From Protula sp. h YS-2021 (Eukaryota; Annelida; Polychaeta; Sabellida; Serpulidae), in the NCBI GenBank assembly GCA_949752745.1, contig OX457029.1, positions 43,138,500 through 43,202,499 of the forward strand: a stretch of DNA of 64,000 nt, in the 5' to 3' direction. Positions 43,401 through 58,100 of this stretch are shown one piece after another. Made by a program: the position numbers and the translations under genes. The first letter of the stretch is position 1; each line of letters begins with the position of its first letter. The notes below the pieces were generated by a model. The model worked only from the letters and a program-made list of their open reading frames with translations. It had not been told where the DNA came from and searched no databases.

Positions 43401-46400
43401 CAATCCGAGCCAGCCTTTCCTGAATTGGTATAATTATTCATTGCTTAAATCAATCATTGCTTTTTCTACTATCAGTATCAATGAAAGCATTACATTTGCC
43501 CGGGATCTTTTTCTAGTATAACAAAATAAGAGCCATGATGAAGCATATTATGATGTTGCAACACCTTAAGTTGTGATGTTTATTTACACCTGTTGCCGCT
43601 AAACAAAGACACCTACAAAAACAATCAATTAGTAAAGAATTTCCAGCCCAATAGAATGTATTTAGCTGTAGACCAAAAAGTAAAAAGAAGGCCAAGAAGT
43701 ATTTCTATTAAATAAATCATAGGAATGATAGGGAAATAGCAAATAAGGTGTAATATTATAATATTATTTTACTTGGACTAAAAATGTTTAATTTATGTTT
43801 TCAATATCTTGGGTTCCTCATTGACAGTCCACAAGTAAAGACAAGTTAACAGTAAAACTAACAGACAATATCACCTCAGATTAACATTTGGATGGAAAGT
43901 CAGGAACTCTTCGCAAAAAATACTTCCCTTGACATTGTTATAGAGGTATAGTTGAATCGGAATCGGAACTGTCTGAATGTCCGACTTGATGCCAATAAAG
44001 AGTCACATACTTGACGTTAGCAGAAAGCTTAACATGCCTATATCCCGTGATATCTGCAGCAACACAAAATACTTATTTTTCAATCCAATGGGGGAGATTT
44101 ATGAGGCTAAAACAGAGCGAGACCTTTATTTTCGACATTCTTGAACACACATGAAAACGTATCGATCCGCACTACAGTTTCATAGCTTGTATCTACATAG
44201 TAAATTAGTTAGGGATTTGGTAACTTGTGTTTTAATGCCTTATTTGCTCTGGTGTAGACACAGCTGTGAATTGTAGACAAACTTGTGTAACTTTTCCTTA
44301 TCAGATTTCCTCTTGTGTGAATTAATGTCGCTTACTTTGATATTCCTCGGTTGCTTTGCGCTTGATTCATCGAACTACTCCAAGATTAAGATTGCTACAG
44401 GACTTCATATATATTTGCAATATGTAAATCCTTATGTCAAAGCGGGTATGTTACTGTTATTTTTATATCTAAAGCATTTACTGAACAATCATAATATGTC
44501 AGTCACTGAGGATTGAAATCTACCCCCTTTTGTTGTAAATGTAGTAAACATAGCCAAGCATAGCCACACTATACAAAATGAAGCGGGAACATTACAATAG
44601 CTACTGATGATAGAAACAAAGGTTTACAGCCCAAAGATATTCATTCAAATGCAACCATTGTTGTCGTTTTGTATAACATTCATGGTTTTCACATTGCAAT
44701 TGGCCTTATATAAAAGATAAATTGTTACACTTTACACTAATTTCTTTCTTGGGTCGGCTTATTTAACAATGTTTAGCTAGCATGTTCTGATTAGCCTTCT
44801 CATTGTTAAATTGCACTGCTTGACTTTTTACCTTTAAAAAAATGAAAAAGTAACGACAGAGGTTGTGACAAGTTTTCAATCCTAAATGTGGCGCTGTAAC
44901 GTGAGAGTGGCATGGCATCCCCTTTTGTTCGTACGCGCAGGGAAATACGAGTCTTTTTGTTAACTTTCTTAAATGAAAGCTCATCTAACTACAATTGTTT
45001 TCGTCATTTAACTCGAGAATCTAATTTAGGCGTTATAAAATCACTTCAAACTGTTTAGTTCCAAACCAGTTCTGGCCTTACAAGTCTATATGTATTTACT
45101 TTAATTGGAAAAGAACGGACCAGTAGTGTAGATAAGTGTGTTGAAAAATCGAGTTTTCATGCTAAAAGCTTCATAGATACGCAGGTAATTAAGCAAAGTG
45201 TTTACCTGTCACACATGTATTACTGTCACGGATAAAAAAGTGGCAAACTATGTGGCATGTATCACGTGTAAGGAAAAGTATCTGTGCTTTTGGAATTTTC
45301 CAAAGGAAATTCTCCGTGAATTTTCGGTGACGCATCTGTAGAATCCAAATCGGAGATTCTTGCATCATTTAAAAACGCGGATCTGGGGGATCTCGTAGAG
45401 CTTAGCGATTAGTTCAGTAAGTGAAATCATTAGTTTCATACTGATCAGAGTTCAAATCAGGGTGGCTAGCCGCAGATTTTCTCCGCTACCAAGATTAGTT
45501 GATCTAGCAGAATTCAAAATTCAATTTGTCTTCTGTCTTATCATTTTCAAAATCTCCCCGAAATGCAAGCTGCTAACACAACTCACAATATATATGTGTG
45601 TGCATGCATGCATAGTAATCACAGCAGGTCCATTAGTCTTACTTATTTTTCTATAGAAAGGAGAGCAAAAGTGAAGTATAAAAATGCAAACCAAAGGTTG
45701 TTACTACAATTTGAATGTGACTTCTACAAAAATACAATACAATTGTGTATAATAAGCACAGCATTAAAGATTATATTGCTTCAATTTACAGGCTATTTTG
45801 CAACTACTTTGCAAAAGCTGAACTCGCAAAAACACACATTCACAGAAGAAGACTATTAAAGTGAAAAAATAAGGATGACATTGCAGTACAGTCAAAATTA
45901 CTTAGTCAAGAAGCTAAAGATCTTAGGTCATGAAGCAAAAAAGTCTTCTTTTTCAAACAAACTTTCTAAGAGGTCATCCTTTTTCTCCGATAATTTGTAC
46001 GCCGACGGGGCCAAACCGTTTTTATTTCTCAAATTTTTGGCAGCAGTGTACCGCTTAATGGTTTCATAAACATTTTGTGACCAAACACTTATATCATCAA
46101 TTATATATTGCTAGTTGGAAGCATTCGTAGCGATTCTTCTTTCTTTTATTTCGAAATTGTTTAGACTCTTTTGGGTCACATCTTCTTTTTATTCTTGGTT
46201 CGGAGGAGAACCAAAGGTATGTTTACTATCTTTAAAGAGTACTGCAGGAGGCTTTCAAAGGAACGACAAAAAAAGAGGATATCATTTTTCATCGATCTTC
46301 TTAAGTTCTAACTAAAAATCAACTATGGAGACAATGACTAAGTTACAGACAGTATATGAGTAAGTAGGAGTAAAATATTTCATTGCAGTAAAATGAATTT

Positions 46401-49400
46401 CTATTTTTAAGGCGAGTAGTCTGATTTACATACTTTTGAATGCATAAATTGCGACGAATTCATCTTAGGCCAAGAAAGCAAACTCAAATTCTCAAATTCA
46501 AATTCTCCTGTGAAATAGGCAAAGAGAGGGGTAACAGGGAGAGGAAGTACAGAACAAATCTCCGTTGATACTTATCAGTGGTGCTTTTACAAGAAAGTAT
46601 TTCTTTTCGAAAGAGATTTCTTTCTGGTGTAAAGACAAAAGAGCCATTATGAAGCTTATTATATCCATATATTATTGCAGCTTGTTTTGATATTTTTCAC
46701 GCCTGCGTCTTTTGAACAGTAGCACATATACAAATAATCAATTATAGTGGACTACCCACCTTAGCACCTCAACATTAAGTGTAATTGGTTAAATAGCAAC
46801 GTTTATAGTACTTTATCATGTCAAAATGATGATTCTGGAAATACAGTTAAAGTGTACTGTTAGTGTATTGTACCAGCTTTTGAGTCATTCAATGAAGTTC
46901 CTCTGCACAAAGAAAAAAACGAATTATTTCTAAAGACACTGACAAATACTTAAAATCTTCTTGTTTTACTGACCAATGTTTCTCTTTAAAATAAGAAAAC
47001 ATTACAGATACCTAGAAAAAATGCAAAGGACAAAAGATAAAAAAAATTATCGAACCATATTATTATGTCATGATTCTGTTCTTCGTCTTATCTGAAACCA
47101 GGCAAATGATTGATGGCATAAATTTTGCTCATTTTGACTAAATTTCTAAAGTTTTTGGTGTGTTTTATTGACACATTGTGTTAATCATTGAGAGATAGTT
47201 ACGCAGTCCATCAAATACAAAGTAATAACGCTAATAACAGAATCACTCGCAAACAATGCTGGGGAGTACCATCTATAGCACAGGGACGGTAAAGGTTGTA
47301 AAAAGTCAACTTTCACTGGAAATTAGTACAGAAATGTTCATCTGAGTAGAATGAGTGTAGTGGCAGAGATAGATACATATTCCAACTCTAGTCGTCTTTA
47401 TAAAGATGTCTAAATAACAATGAGGTTTCTATGGCAAGAAAACTATTTTAAAACAAATCAAATACAGTTGTTGCTTGAATTTCTTTAGTATCCTGTGCAG
47501 CAAAAAATCGACTGTCTCCCAAGTTTCACAGTTTCAGTCTGCATTGCCTGTTTATTAGTGATTGGAGAAACAGGTTTCATGATCTATTTGCACATTTTTT
47601 ATTTGGATTGTTAAGTACAGTGCGAAAAGGGTGACGAGGGAGATAAGATAGCTTTAAAGAACTTCTTCGACTGCTGCAATTTCCATTGGTTTCTGTGTGT
47701 ATCATACCTCTTCTTGTGGCATCACTTGATATTAATCGAACTAGATTTTACGGTTTCTGCGTGTCATGTCATACAGCGCAGTCATATGTCGAGTTGATAT
47801 TGTTATCTTTCAATTTACACAATTGAACAAAAAACAAAGTTGAGTGAATTATTCGCAAATTGCTATTATGTTCATCATTTTGCGACATGACTTCAGACAT
47901 GACAAAACGCCGGTTATGTTTGTGAGCTTTCAGTGACAAATCCAGTGAAGTACCCAATATGGCTTTGCTAAACAATTCAAGCAGTGACATAATTACAACC
48001 ATTGAAGATAGAACTAAAAGTCTAAATCCCAGTGAATGATCATCTGAGCCCAACCAATCTTGCCTTTTCTTGAGAAACAATTCCCCAGTGCTTTCATTTC
48101 ATTGGCCTCACATGTCACAGACAAATTGCAAATAAGTGCTGCACTTTGCTATCTATTTGTCTCCCAGCTTGTCCTCCATAAAAGTGCCTCGTTTAGTGGT
48201 CTCTGGATAGCGCTTTCATTGTTGGATAACATTTTTGTTGTCATTTCAAGCTGTGAAGAATGAGGAGAAAAGGTGACATAGAATATTCCGGGATTCTCAT
48301 CCCTTGATACAGCCATGGAATGTGAGAATTACATGGCATGACTCATATCGTTTGACACTGCATACTGGATACAACAAAGCAGGGGCAAAAGTGTTTGATC
48401 TAGAGATTGTGGGTTAAAACACCTATGTATTTTACTTGCTTATTTTGAAAGTGCAGCTTGGGTATGGTAAGCAAGTTCCTAAACGAATCTATTTAGTCTA
48501 ATCACATTTAGTACAATTAAGAAATAAATTTCTTGCAAATACGTGTACTTAAAAAAACATTGACATTGAAGTGCGAAATGAAAATATTTGCCTTTTGATG
48601 CATTCTCACATGTGGTTTGCTAAGGAGCAATTATATATATTCTAAAATTAGTTTTGCGATCGAATGTTTACTCTTGTTGATAGATTAATTGCTGACACGG
48701 CTCCCTTTTCCCCTCCCCCTTTGGTCATGACAACAGCGCTATAAGACCACTTTATGCGCGTTGTGCCAATTCAATTGTCAAGTCAAATCAATATTTAAAG
48801 ATTTATATCAGTGCACATAACTTTAAGTGTTTGACCTGTAATAATTGAAGCAATGACAGTTTTAAGTCAAACAGTAATACTCGGCTCTGTTATACTGTAC
48901 TGTACGTAAATATGAAGCAATACCATTCAGTTAATCAGTTTGTCCAACTGGTGTTAAATGAGGTCTCATTACTTGCAGAAGTTTTTATACGATTTATAGC
49001 TATTATAATTGATGTCTTTTGACGTCTTCGGAAGTCAGTTCATTCATGTGTAAATCAGTAATACCTACAATATTGCTGTTAAAAACTGCTTCCTTACTCT
49101 CCCCTTACACTAAAACACAATAATGGAAGTAAACATTACTACTGCCAAAAATTATGTTTTATTTTAAAAATGTTTCAATGTAACATTGAATTGTTTTCTG
49201 AAGACTTTGCCTGTTGACAGAATCTACAGTTTTTTTTTACTCTACTGACGAATACAGAAACAAACAGTCTGAAAGCGAAACATTACTTTCTTAAGTAAAA
49301 TGAACGTTCTATTTCAGTGAATAGTCTTATAAACAGTATTTCAACACTACTTTAACAGAAATAAAGTATTTATTCATGGATATTTCTTTGTACCTTAATA

Positions 49401-49494
49401 ACGTTTATTTTTTCATTTGTTGTAAGGGTTTCAATTGGTTTCTTTTTCATATAAAGATATTCAAGAGTTTTATAAAAAAGTTGTAATTTACTCT

Positions 49495-49595
49495 ATATCT
49501 CTAACTATCTCCCTGTCTCTCTCTCTTTCTATCTATCTATCTGTCTGTCTGTCTATCTGTTCGTCTTTCTGTCTGTCTGCCTGTCTGTCTATTTC
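49495..49595. repeat. (CTAT/CTGT)n microsatellite
   Basis: CTCT, CTAT and CTGT tetranucleotide mixture; the open frame through it is low-complexity. Confidence 0.93.
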
Positions 49596-52500
49596 TCGGA
49601 AATATCTTTTACTCCTTTTCCTGTAGGGTCCACACAGATGGTGTCCGATACGGACTTTTCCACGGTTTTTAATTTTTGTTTCTCTGATTTTCTAGTATTG
49701 TTGTTAAGGTACTACACTTCTGATGAGACGGTTCCGCGTATGCACATTTGTTTCGACTGCCATAGCACTGAAATGGGTACTGCCTGGCTTAACCAGTTAC
49801 TGTACTCTTCATGACGAAAGTGCAAATTGTAACTTTTATCATGTTATTTTGAGTGCAAACAATACATCCGAAATTTAAAGAAACCTGCCATTAATGTCTA
49901 ATTTATAGATCTCTAATACGGTCTCCAATAATTTTTCAAAGAGCGTTTAAAAACATGCGTAGGTTTCACTTCAAACAACAAATTACACCAGCAATTGGCT
50001 GTGGCAGTAATTTAGCGAGAGACTGGTACAGTATCCCGATCTAATGCACCCGTGTCTTTTTATGTTTTCGCACGTTTATTTATAATGGTATTTAATTTAA
50101 GTGGAATTGATTTCTTCACAGTAGCTGCTTCATCTATTTTGAAAAAAGAACACACATCTGCTACTGGAGCCCATTTCTGCAACTTAGGCTATATTTTAAG
50201 TTGGCTATAATCTTTTGATTGCCAACGAAATCATGTGCATCTTGTACAGGAATATTACAAATTTCACTTGAATCTGTTCATGTCAAATAATTTTTGTAAA
50301 TTTATTATAGCTTTATTTGTAAGTGCAACTTACATGAATCATCATAACTGGCAAATATTTTTCTGCAGGAAAAAGAAAGGAAACTGCAGTTGGCTCTTAT
50401 TTTCAAGTCCTTCTTTAGCAATGAGATTCTTTCTCACTCAATGCGTAAGCACATTGAATGAGACTTAATATGATGCAATGTTATCAAGCACTTTTTGTTC
50501 AGAAACACGAGAATATTGCATACTGTTTCATTTGATTGAATTTAATTTTAAACATGGTGTGACGGTTAGATATGTTTATATTTATGTTATGTTTCTATTT
50601 TATGTTAAACTTTATGCAAGAAGCACTACTTCTAGAAAGTTGCAAGTGCTACAGTATTAGCATGCCCATGCGTTTTAGCACATGACGGAAGAACAAGTAT
50701 ATTCCAATATTTTGCATGTACTTCATTTGAGAAAAGAGTTGTGTCTTCTTGTATTTTGACATTTCATAGTTTTATTTATACCGTTTAAATAAATGTGGTG
50801 CCAATAATAAGTGTGCAATAGAAACCCGACTTTGCTCTCTTTTACATCAAACAGTAAACATGTACGATGACAAAAAAATCAATGAAATATTTCAAGTTAT
50901 TCAAGGTGCTTCTAAACAGATCAACCCTGAAAGTCGCAACTTGCCTCAGAAAGTGTTTTATTCATGTAATTCCAATGGATATAAATAGTGTAAAACGTCT
51001 TCTGCAGTCAGAAGAAAAACGACCAACCCGACTATCACCTCTCACAGATAGTGGCGTGTACAAAATTTATATATGACATCGCATAGGGTTTTCAAGAAAA
51101 ATTATATACACTAGAATAAAACGGGAGAATAAAAATAGCAAAATTGTGTTTCGCTGTGTTCTTCGAATAAGAATACTCGGAAAGTAGTTTACAAGAAAAT
51201 TAATAGAAACTAAAATGAATAAATTGCAGCACTATGAAATAATATGATAAAAGTAATCGACACCCTTTGGAAAAGAAAACATACAAGCATGACTACCAGC
51301 CATTAAGTATTATACAACACAAATGTTCTTTATTGATACGAAATTAAAACCTGTCCTAAACATGCTTGAAACCCTGCAAGTCTATAAAAATTACTTTGTC
51401 AGTTCTAACTTCATCAGATTTCTGTATAAAAAATGGTTAGAAATACCCAGGACTTGCATGTTGAATCGAGAAAGATCAGTTTCGAGCTTTCATGGCATTT
51501 ATCTTTCTTACCTATATACAACGAAAGAACCACATTGAGAATCACGCATATGCATTTAGTTTCAACTTTTTAGTATTGCAAATCGAACGCTGACTTTGCA
51601 CATTTTCGGTTGAGCAATGTAATACAATGTAAAACAAAAGTAATATAATACAAAACAGTTCTATATTACTTCATAAACAAGATAGGAGAATACCTAACTT
51701 AATGGTATTTTCACGCACCCTGTGCCTGCATTCTGAAATCCACACGACTCAGTGTCCTTGTATAAAAAAGAGACCTTTGCTTTACTACCTAACAGAAAGG
51801 TCTAATTCTTTTTTAACCTACTGCTGTAACAACTGTCATTAAATACTTAATTTTTTAATTTAGGATGTTAGTGAGCACTTAGTATGTCATATTTACCCTG
51901 TACATATAACAAGACAAGTACGAAGAAGAATTTGACACGTTAGAAAAACGCTAACCTACAAATTGTGGCTCACAATTTCTCACTTCGTACCACAATACAA
52001 CGCAACAGATTTTCTTTGTGAAATAATTAGAAACAAACTGAGCTCTTTGTTTTGTAGTGCCTTACCAATGTATTGATATTCCGGGCTTTGATAAATACGT
52101 CTACAGCATCAACAGTATTTTTTCTTTTATATAAATAGTAACGTATACTTATTTTTATAGTTCATCTAACCTGGAAAATGTTTTGAAATAATCTGTGTCT
52201 GTCACAGACAGTTATGCCATCTTATACCGTACCGTATTGCATTTTTTTCTTTCCTTTTTGCCAATATCATTGATAGGTTTTTGGTTGGCTTATTATTTTA
52301 TTGGTAATAGATGGCAATATCTTGAATTAAGCGAAGTTCTGATTTCTGTAATGTATTATTACACAAACATTTGAAGGAAACGTATACATACCAAGTGACA
52401 ATGCACTCACATTTAAAGAAATAACCAGTAACTTTGCGTTATCTAACCGCGCACCAAACTTTGACATTCACGTGAACGTCAGAGGTATAATACAATTCCG

Positions 52501-53439
52501 ACCTCCTTTCGCTTTACGAAAGGAACATTGATTTATAAAGCACACGCGTCACAGACCTGGGAAGTATCTAAAAAATAGCGAAAAAGACTGCATTCTGCGC
52601 TATTTGGATTACCTAAGGTATTGTGTTTGTGTTATAACAGAGATAGACCATCAAACTGCTTTGTTTTGTATTGGATTGGGATACTTGTGGTAGGCAAATG
52701 AACTCACCGCTAGCAGTTTCCAGCACAAATACCAAACTCCATGATCTATCCCTATAACAAAAAGCTCCCACTTGGACAATTTCCCTTGGACAAATGAAAA
52801 CTTCCATTTCATTTCAGAAAGTACTGATTTCGTCACTCACACGAGGAGGCGAGTGGCACGGAACACATTCACATAAATACCCATGTAAAAACTTATAGGT
52901 TAACAATTGCTGCCAATTTCTTCTGATGGCCAAATGCTTTTGGAAAAGCGCGTATCCTTGTAAAGCACAATGTCTTTACATGCCTCGTGAGAAGACTGGT
53001 GCCTGCGGTTAACTAATGAGTTGTAAGGATCGTGACCTGGCGCATGCACCCCCTAGCAACCCTCGCTCTCAATTTGCTGTGATAACTCGAGGTGATATGA
53101 ATAAATGTTTCGTCCCACGCCGCCAAATGGTTCGCTTGCAGCTAAAACCTTGGGTCAGAATATGAAATCCATACATATACTCAGAAGCAGGTCACACAGT
53201 GGGTTTCAGTCACGCAGAGGTCTTTTATTGCAATATTTAGGCAACTGTTCTAGATAGCAAGAACTATGTTTTCACATTTGCACCATTAAAACAACAGTTC
53301 TTAATGGCATCAACAGAACCATTAAGTGACGGTGTCTAGGTGCCGTCAGAGCAACATGACTCAAAACGGTAATTGTCAAAATACGTCATAATATAAAAGT
53401 ATCTGGGTTGCCTTGAAATTCTCAGTCATAGTCAGAATC

Positions 53440-53640
53440 GGGCGTTGACCATTAATTCAAAAACGGTTAGAGAAAGAGGCCTGTCCGTGACCTTGAACTT
53501 CTCGGTTACGCTCATCGAAAACCTGAATATCACTATTATCTCGAATAGAGTTAGAGAAAGAGCTAAAACTAAGACACAGAAAGGGCAACTCGTTGACCTT
53601 GACCTTCTCGGTCACAATGTAAAATTTAATATCTAGTTTC
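53440..53640. repeat. Degenerate fragment of the TCAAGGTCA repeat family
   Basis: Two partial units with 'ggttagagaaagag' / 'gagttagagaaagag', 'attatctcgaat' and TGACCTTGACCTTCTCGGTCAC. These correspond to segments of the tandem unit in the copies at 36.7 and 59.9 kb. Confidence 0.6.
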
Positions 53641-55044
53641 ACGTGTTATTATTGTTACATAACTTAATGAATAGACACGTACATATATGTATTAGTATTA
53701 TTGCTGTAGTTCTTTCATTCATTGCAGTTTTTCACTATGATTTAACAAGTACTGTTGTTGTTACATTTCTTCTTTGAACTGCCATCGCTATGCAACTGTC
53801 ATTGATATCATTAATAATACAATTTTTGTCTTCTCATATATGTATATATATTATTGTGGTTCGCATAGCCACTTGACTAGATTGGTTATATGTAATGTAT
53901 TTATGTGTCTATTATATATATATTAAGTTATCTACAGTATGTTATTCTGGCAGCCACCAAAACACAAGAAAATGACAGAAGAACTGGGAAATACCAAAAT
54001 TACACAGAAATATTTTTTCGAAAGTTTGGCGAACATCGGAACCAAAATCAGCTCTAGTACTTTTCACTCCTAACTCAGACTACCTTCGCACACTATTCTG
54101 ACAACACTTAGCAAAAGTTCTGGACCACTAGGCATTTTTGAAAAGCTTGTGGTCGAAGAACATTTTCCAATTGCGAAAATCAGAATTATTTGCGTTTGTT
54201 CGCCTAAATTGGCCTAATTTCAATACAATGTCATTGCAATCCCATGAAAGTTGGAAGAGAGGCAGCAAAAAACAGCCACAACCACCACAACAAAAGTTTA
54301 CAGACAGACGGACGGATAGACAACACAGTCCCACACCTTTGGTTAAGTCTATATGTTCATTGATTGCCCAGGCTAATAGCTTAAGAAATGCGCTATTTCT
54401 TAATATGAACTGAAAGTTGCATTTGTTTATTCAAGTTAAAGCTTTTGATGAAATAAACATTGCTTTGTTTCTCGTTAAAAAACCTTACGGAAGAAAGAGT
54501 AGTATTTTGACTGGTAGATACCCTTGGTAGGCAGGCACAGCACTATTAACCGCTGTTCCATTTTCGAAAACGTAACGATAACAAACTACTGAAAGCTGTC
54601 CTTGACAGTACCATAATAATCTATCTACACAACAGAGGAGTGCAAAAATAATTGATACGGATACGTCCACCTGCTCGTGTGATTCTATCATCATGTGGCA
54701 TTGGCTGCATAAGCAGATATTACTTCTATCATTGTCTTTCCATACATAATTCGCTATAAAACCTACTTGACTAGATTTGATGGAACTTTTTTATCAGAAA
54801 AAACTTGAACCAGCATAGTTTTATGTTTGTTGAGACAAATGACAAAACTGCTTCAAATTGGACAAGGGACAGATGAGACTAACTGTGCCTTGTGGTTATT
54901 AAAAGGGATCGAAGACCATAAGCACTGGCCTCAGGAATTCGTATTAAGATGATTTATTGTGTTCTTATTGTGATATAAATATATGCTCCTTTGAGGTCGC
55001 AATGGCAATAAATACAACAAAATGGTATTTTAACACAAATCGAG

Positions 55045-55084
55045 TCAGAGAGAGAGATAGAGAGGGAGAGGGAGGGAGAGAGTT

Positions 55085-55148
<64 letters not shown>

Positions 55149-55161
55149 GGGAGGGAGAGGG
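55045..55161. repeat. (GA)n microsatellite
   Basis: Roughly 115 bp of GA/GGGA repeats; the Arg/Glu open frame across it is an artefact. Confidence 0.96.
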
Positions 55162-58100
55162 CGAGCTTTGGCGAGAATCCATCAGTTACATTGTTAACAG
55201 ACTCTAAATTTCAATTACGATAATGATCAAATCGATATCAAATGCGTTTCCTCTGCTTATAAACTTTTATGAACACTTTAAAGACGTATTTCACGACAAA
55301 GATGACAAACACATCTCCACAATGTAAAGTAAGTACTGTAGCTATTGTGCATTTCACATGACGAAAATTTAATCAATTTAAATCTGCCCAACATCGATGT
55401 TATTATACAGTTTATTCGATGGAGGCCTTTCTATAACAATTGTTGAAGTGTAACTTATTTGGGTCGCTATTAAGTAGCAGTATTGGCAATCCATTTAGAA
55501 ATTTATTCCATCAGTTCTATCGGGCGGATCAGTCGAAAATTATAAAACTGGATTACGTATGACAGGAGAGAGATGGAAGATTAAGACTCACTTCTTATTA
55601 TTCTTCAATCTTTTTATAATGTTTTCTTTTGGACTGATCTTCTTTTTTCAAAGGAAATGAAATGCAAAAAATAACAGAAAAACATATACTTTTTTTATAT
55701 TTAACATCAGATACTTTTTCAAGAAAAAATTAAGAAAGACAGCACTTTTCTGAATTTGCATAGCATAACCAAAGGTGTAAAAAGTAAAAAAAAACGATCT
55801 ACTACGCATTTCATAAATAAACATGTGTGAAGCAATCTGAAAAAACAAATGACTGATCTGTGATCTTTTTTATAGTATTTCACTGCTTTCTTTTAGAATT
55901 AAAGTGAAGTGGAAATTACTGAGTCTCCATTTTTGATCTATTGCACCAATGAAACAGCTTTCATTCCTCAAGCACAAGCACGTAATTTATCGTCTAGGAG
56001 AACTTGGTAAAATAAGGGGGAACGATTGCACTTGTCTAGAATAAGAAACACAAACAAAGAGAACATTGCATAACGTCACAGATAGTAACAAGTCGCCATG
56101 GAGACACTCAGCTAACGAGCGAAAGTTACTTTAACAAATGGAAAGTAGCTGCACTGTCTAATAGTTGGGGATGAAGTTAAAAAATGGAATAATATCGCTA
56201 CAAACTCTTGCTAAAGTGCAGTGTAAGACACACAACAACCTATTGTTTTCAGAACCAAGCCATTCTGTTTATAATGTTTTTTCTTTATGCTAAACCAATA
56301 TATTTTATCGCATTGATATTGCAAAAATATGAGTTTCTCATAGAGACATTAGCATTGTTATAATTTTGAAAAGTCAATTAACAAATTGACAAAAATGCAA
56401 TATAAAATTTCTTGCATCCCACTTAACTTAACATCCCACTTAACTTTAACTTCGTAAAAAAGTTGACAAGTAGAAATTCCTTAGACATCAATTAATTCTG
56501 GTTCTTAAGCTCGAAATGAGCAGGTCAATGCATTTTAAGCATATGGTTCTGTTTTTATAGCTTAAAACATCTTGTTTTGGATTTGAACAAAACTAAATTT
56601 TTACGTCTATTTAGCATAATTAACACTTGACAAGGCTTTGGCTTGCAAGGGGTTTTTGAATTTGTGCGAGCAGCCGTTGGTATCTTTTTTTTCTTGACAG
56701 TAATTGTGATTTCTTGTGCCATCTCCTCCACTGGCACTCCCGGCCCTAGGGCCACGAAACTTGGGACTTAGGTAGTACTTGATATGAACGTATGCATGAC
56801 CCTTTTTATTTTCTCCTTCGATTTTGTTTTCTTGTTTAAAACGACATGTGAAAAGACCGTATTTTTTGCAAGCAAAAAACACGCAGTTGCTCAGCTTTGT
56901 GCGAGCTCTCACCGCGTAAATAGATAACACGGTGTACGCCTGATCAGTCAATAAAACGTTAAGTCAACAAAAACCAAACACTACTAGGCTTATAAGACGT
57001 ATCCAAGCTGTGTTGTTTGCAATATATTATTCAAGAAATAACCCATTGAAGCAAGTATTTTTGCGTTTTAATTTTTGTCAAAGTGTTTAACATTTCGCTA
57101 GCGAAATGAGGTTCCAGTTTAGTATAATTTTTACATCTACTTAGTACAACCGCTACTCATAATAAATGACGATATCCACTGAGTTTCCTCTTTTTATAAA
57201 GAACTGGGTTATGTGTTCGCATTTTTCTCCTGGTATATGTGATATAATAATAATAAAGAATATATGTTATGGCATTTGCCATTCGACGATTGGAAAAGGT
57301 CATATCCATATGCCTGTAAGAGTTACTCGTCATCATCAATAGCAACATCAAACATGGGTGGATTTCTTAAAGCTTCTCCTTTATTGCCCTTCTTTTTAAT
57401 ATACTTCATCTATCTATTCGTCCAATTATTCACAGTCAAGTTTGAAAAAGACTGAGCTTTATTTCCCTCAAAGAAGATCAAACAGTGCTTGTCTCTTCCA
57501 CTAATGAGAAAAGAGTAGCGTCACTTAATAAAAGAGTAGAAGACTTGAGACCAGCTTAATAAATAGAATCAACCTTGAGTCTGTCAAATGGTGTATGTGT
57601 GAATCTGTTACCAGAGAGCGATAGGGAATACTGGCAGTGGCAGCTTGTAATGCAATTGAGGCGCAAATTAAATGACCTCTAACATTGTGTTATGTAATAA
57701 AGAACAAAGAGCGATGCTAATCGCGTAGGCACGGGTCCCTTGAACAGAAAGCCGTCTGTGCCATATCGTAGAACTGTGGGTTAGGCCAGCCTGTGTTAGA
57801 CCAAACCAGAAAATAAAGTTCCATTGATACTAAAACATTCTAAATGGCAGAACGTGTATTAAAAGTTTAATAATCTATGTTTTACTTATATTCTTTTACA
57901 CAATAGCATTAGTACTAAACACTTATTTCATGGTGACGTTCACAAACTCACAAATTGTTAATAGAAAAACCATGTAATGACGAAGTGTTTATTGTTGTTG
58001 TGAAGACAACATACATTCTACTCGGAGAACAGTAAATACCTTCCAAATATATTTGAATAGATTCTAACGAACTTTTCGTGAAAAATGAAACAGAATTTTA

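Noticed and set aside
47769..48080. 103-codon - strand open frame with a hydrophobic segment
   Set aside because: No recognisable domain and no supporting exon borders or conserved neighbours; length is within chance for 64 kb of AT-rich DNA.
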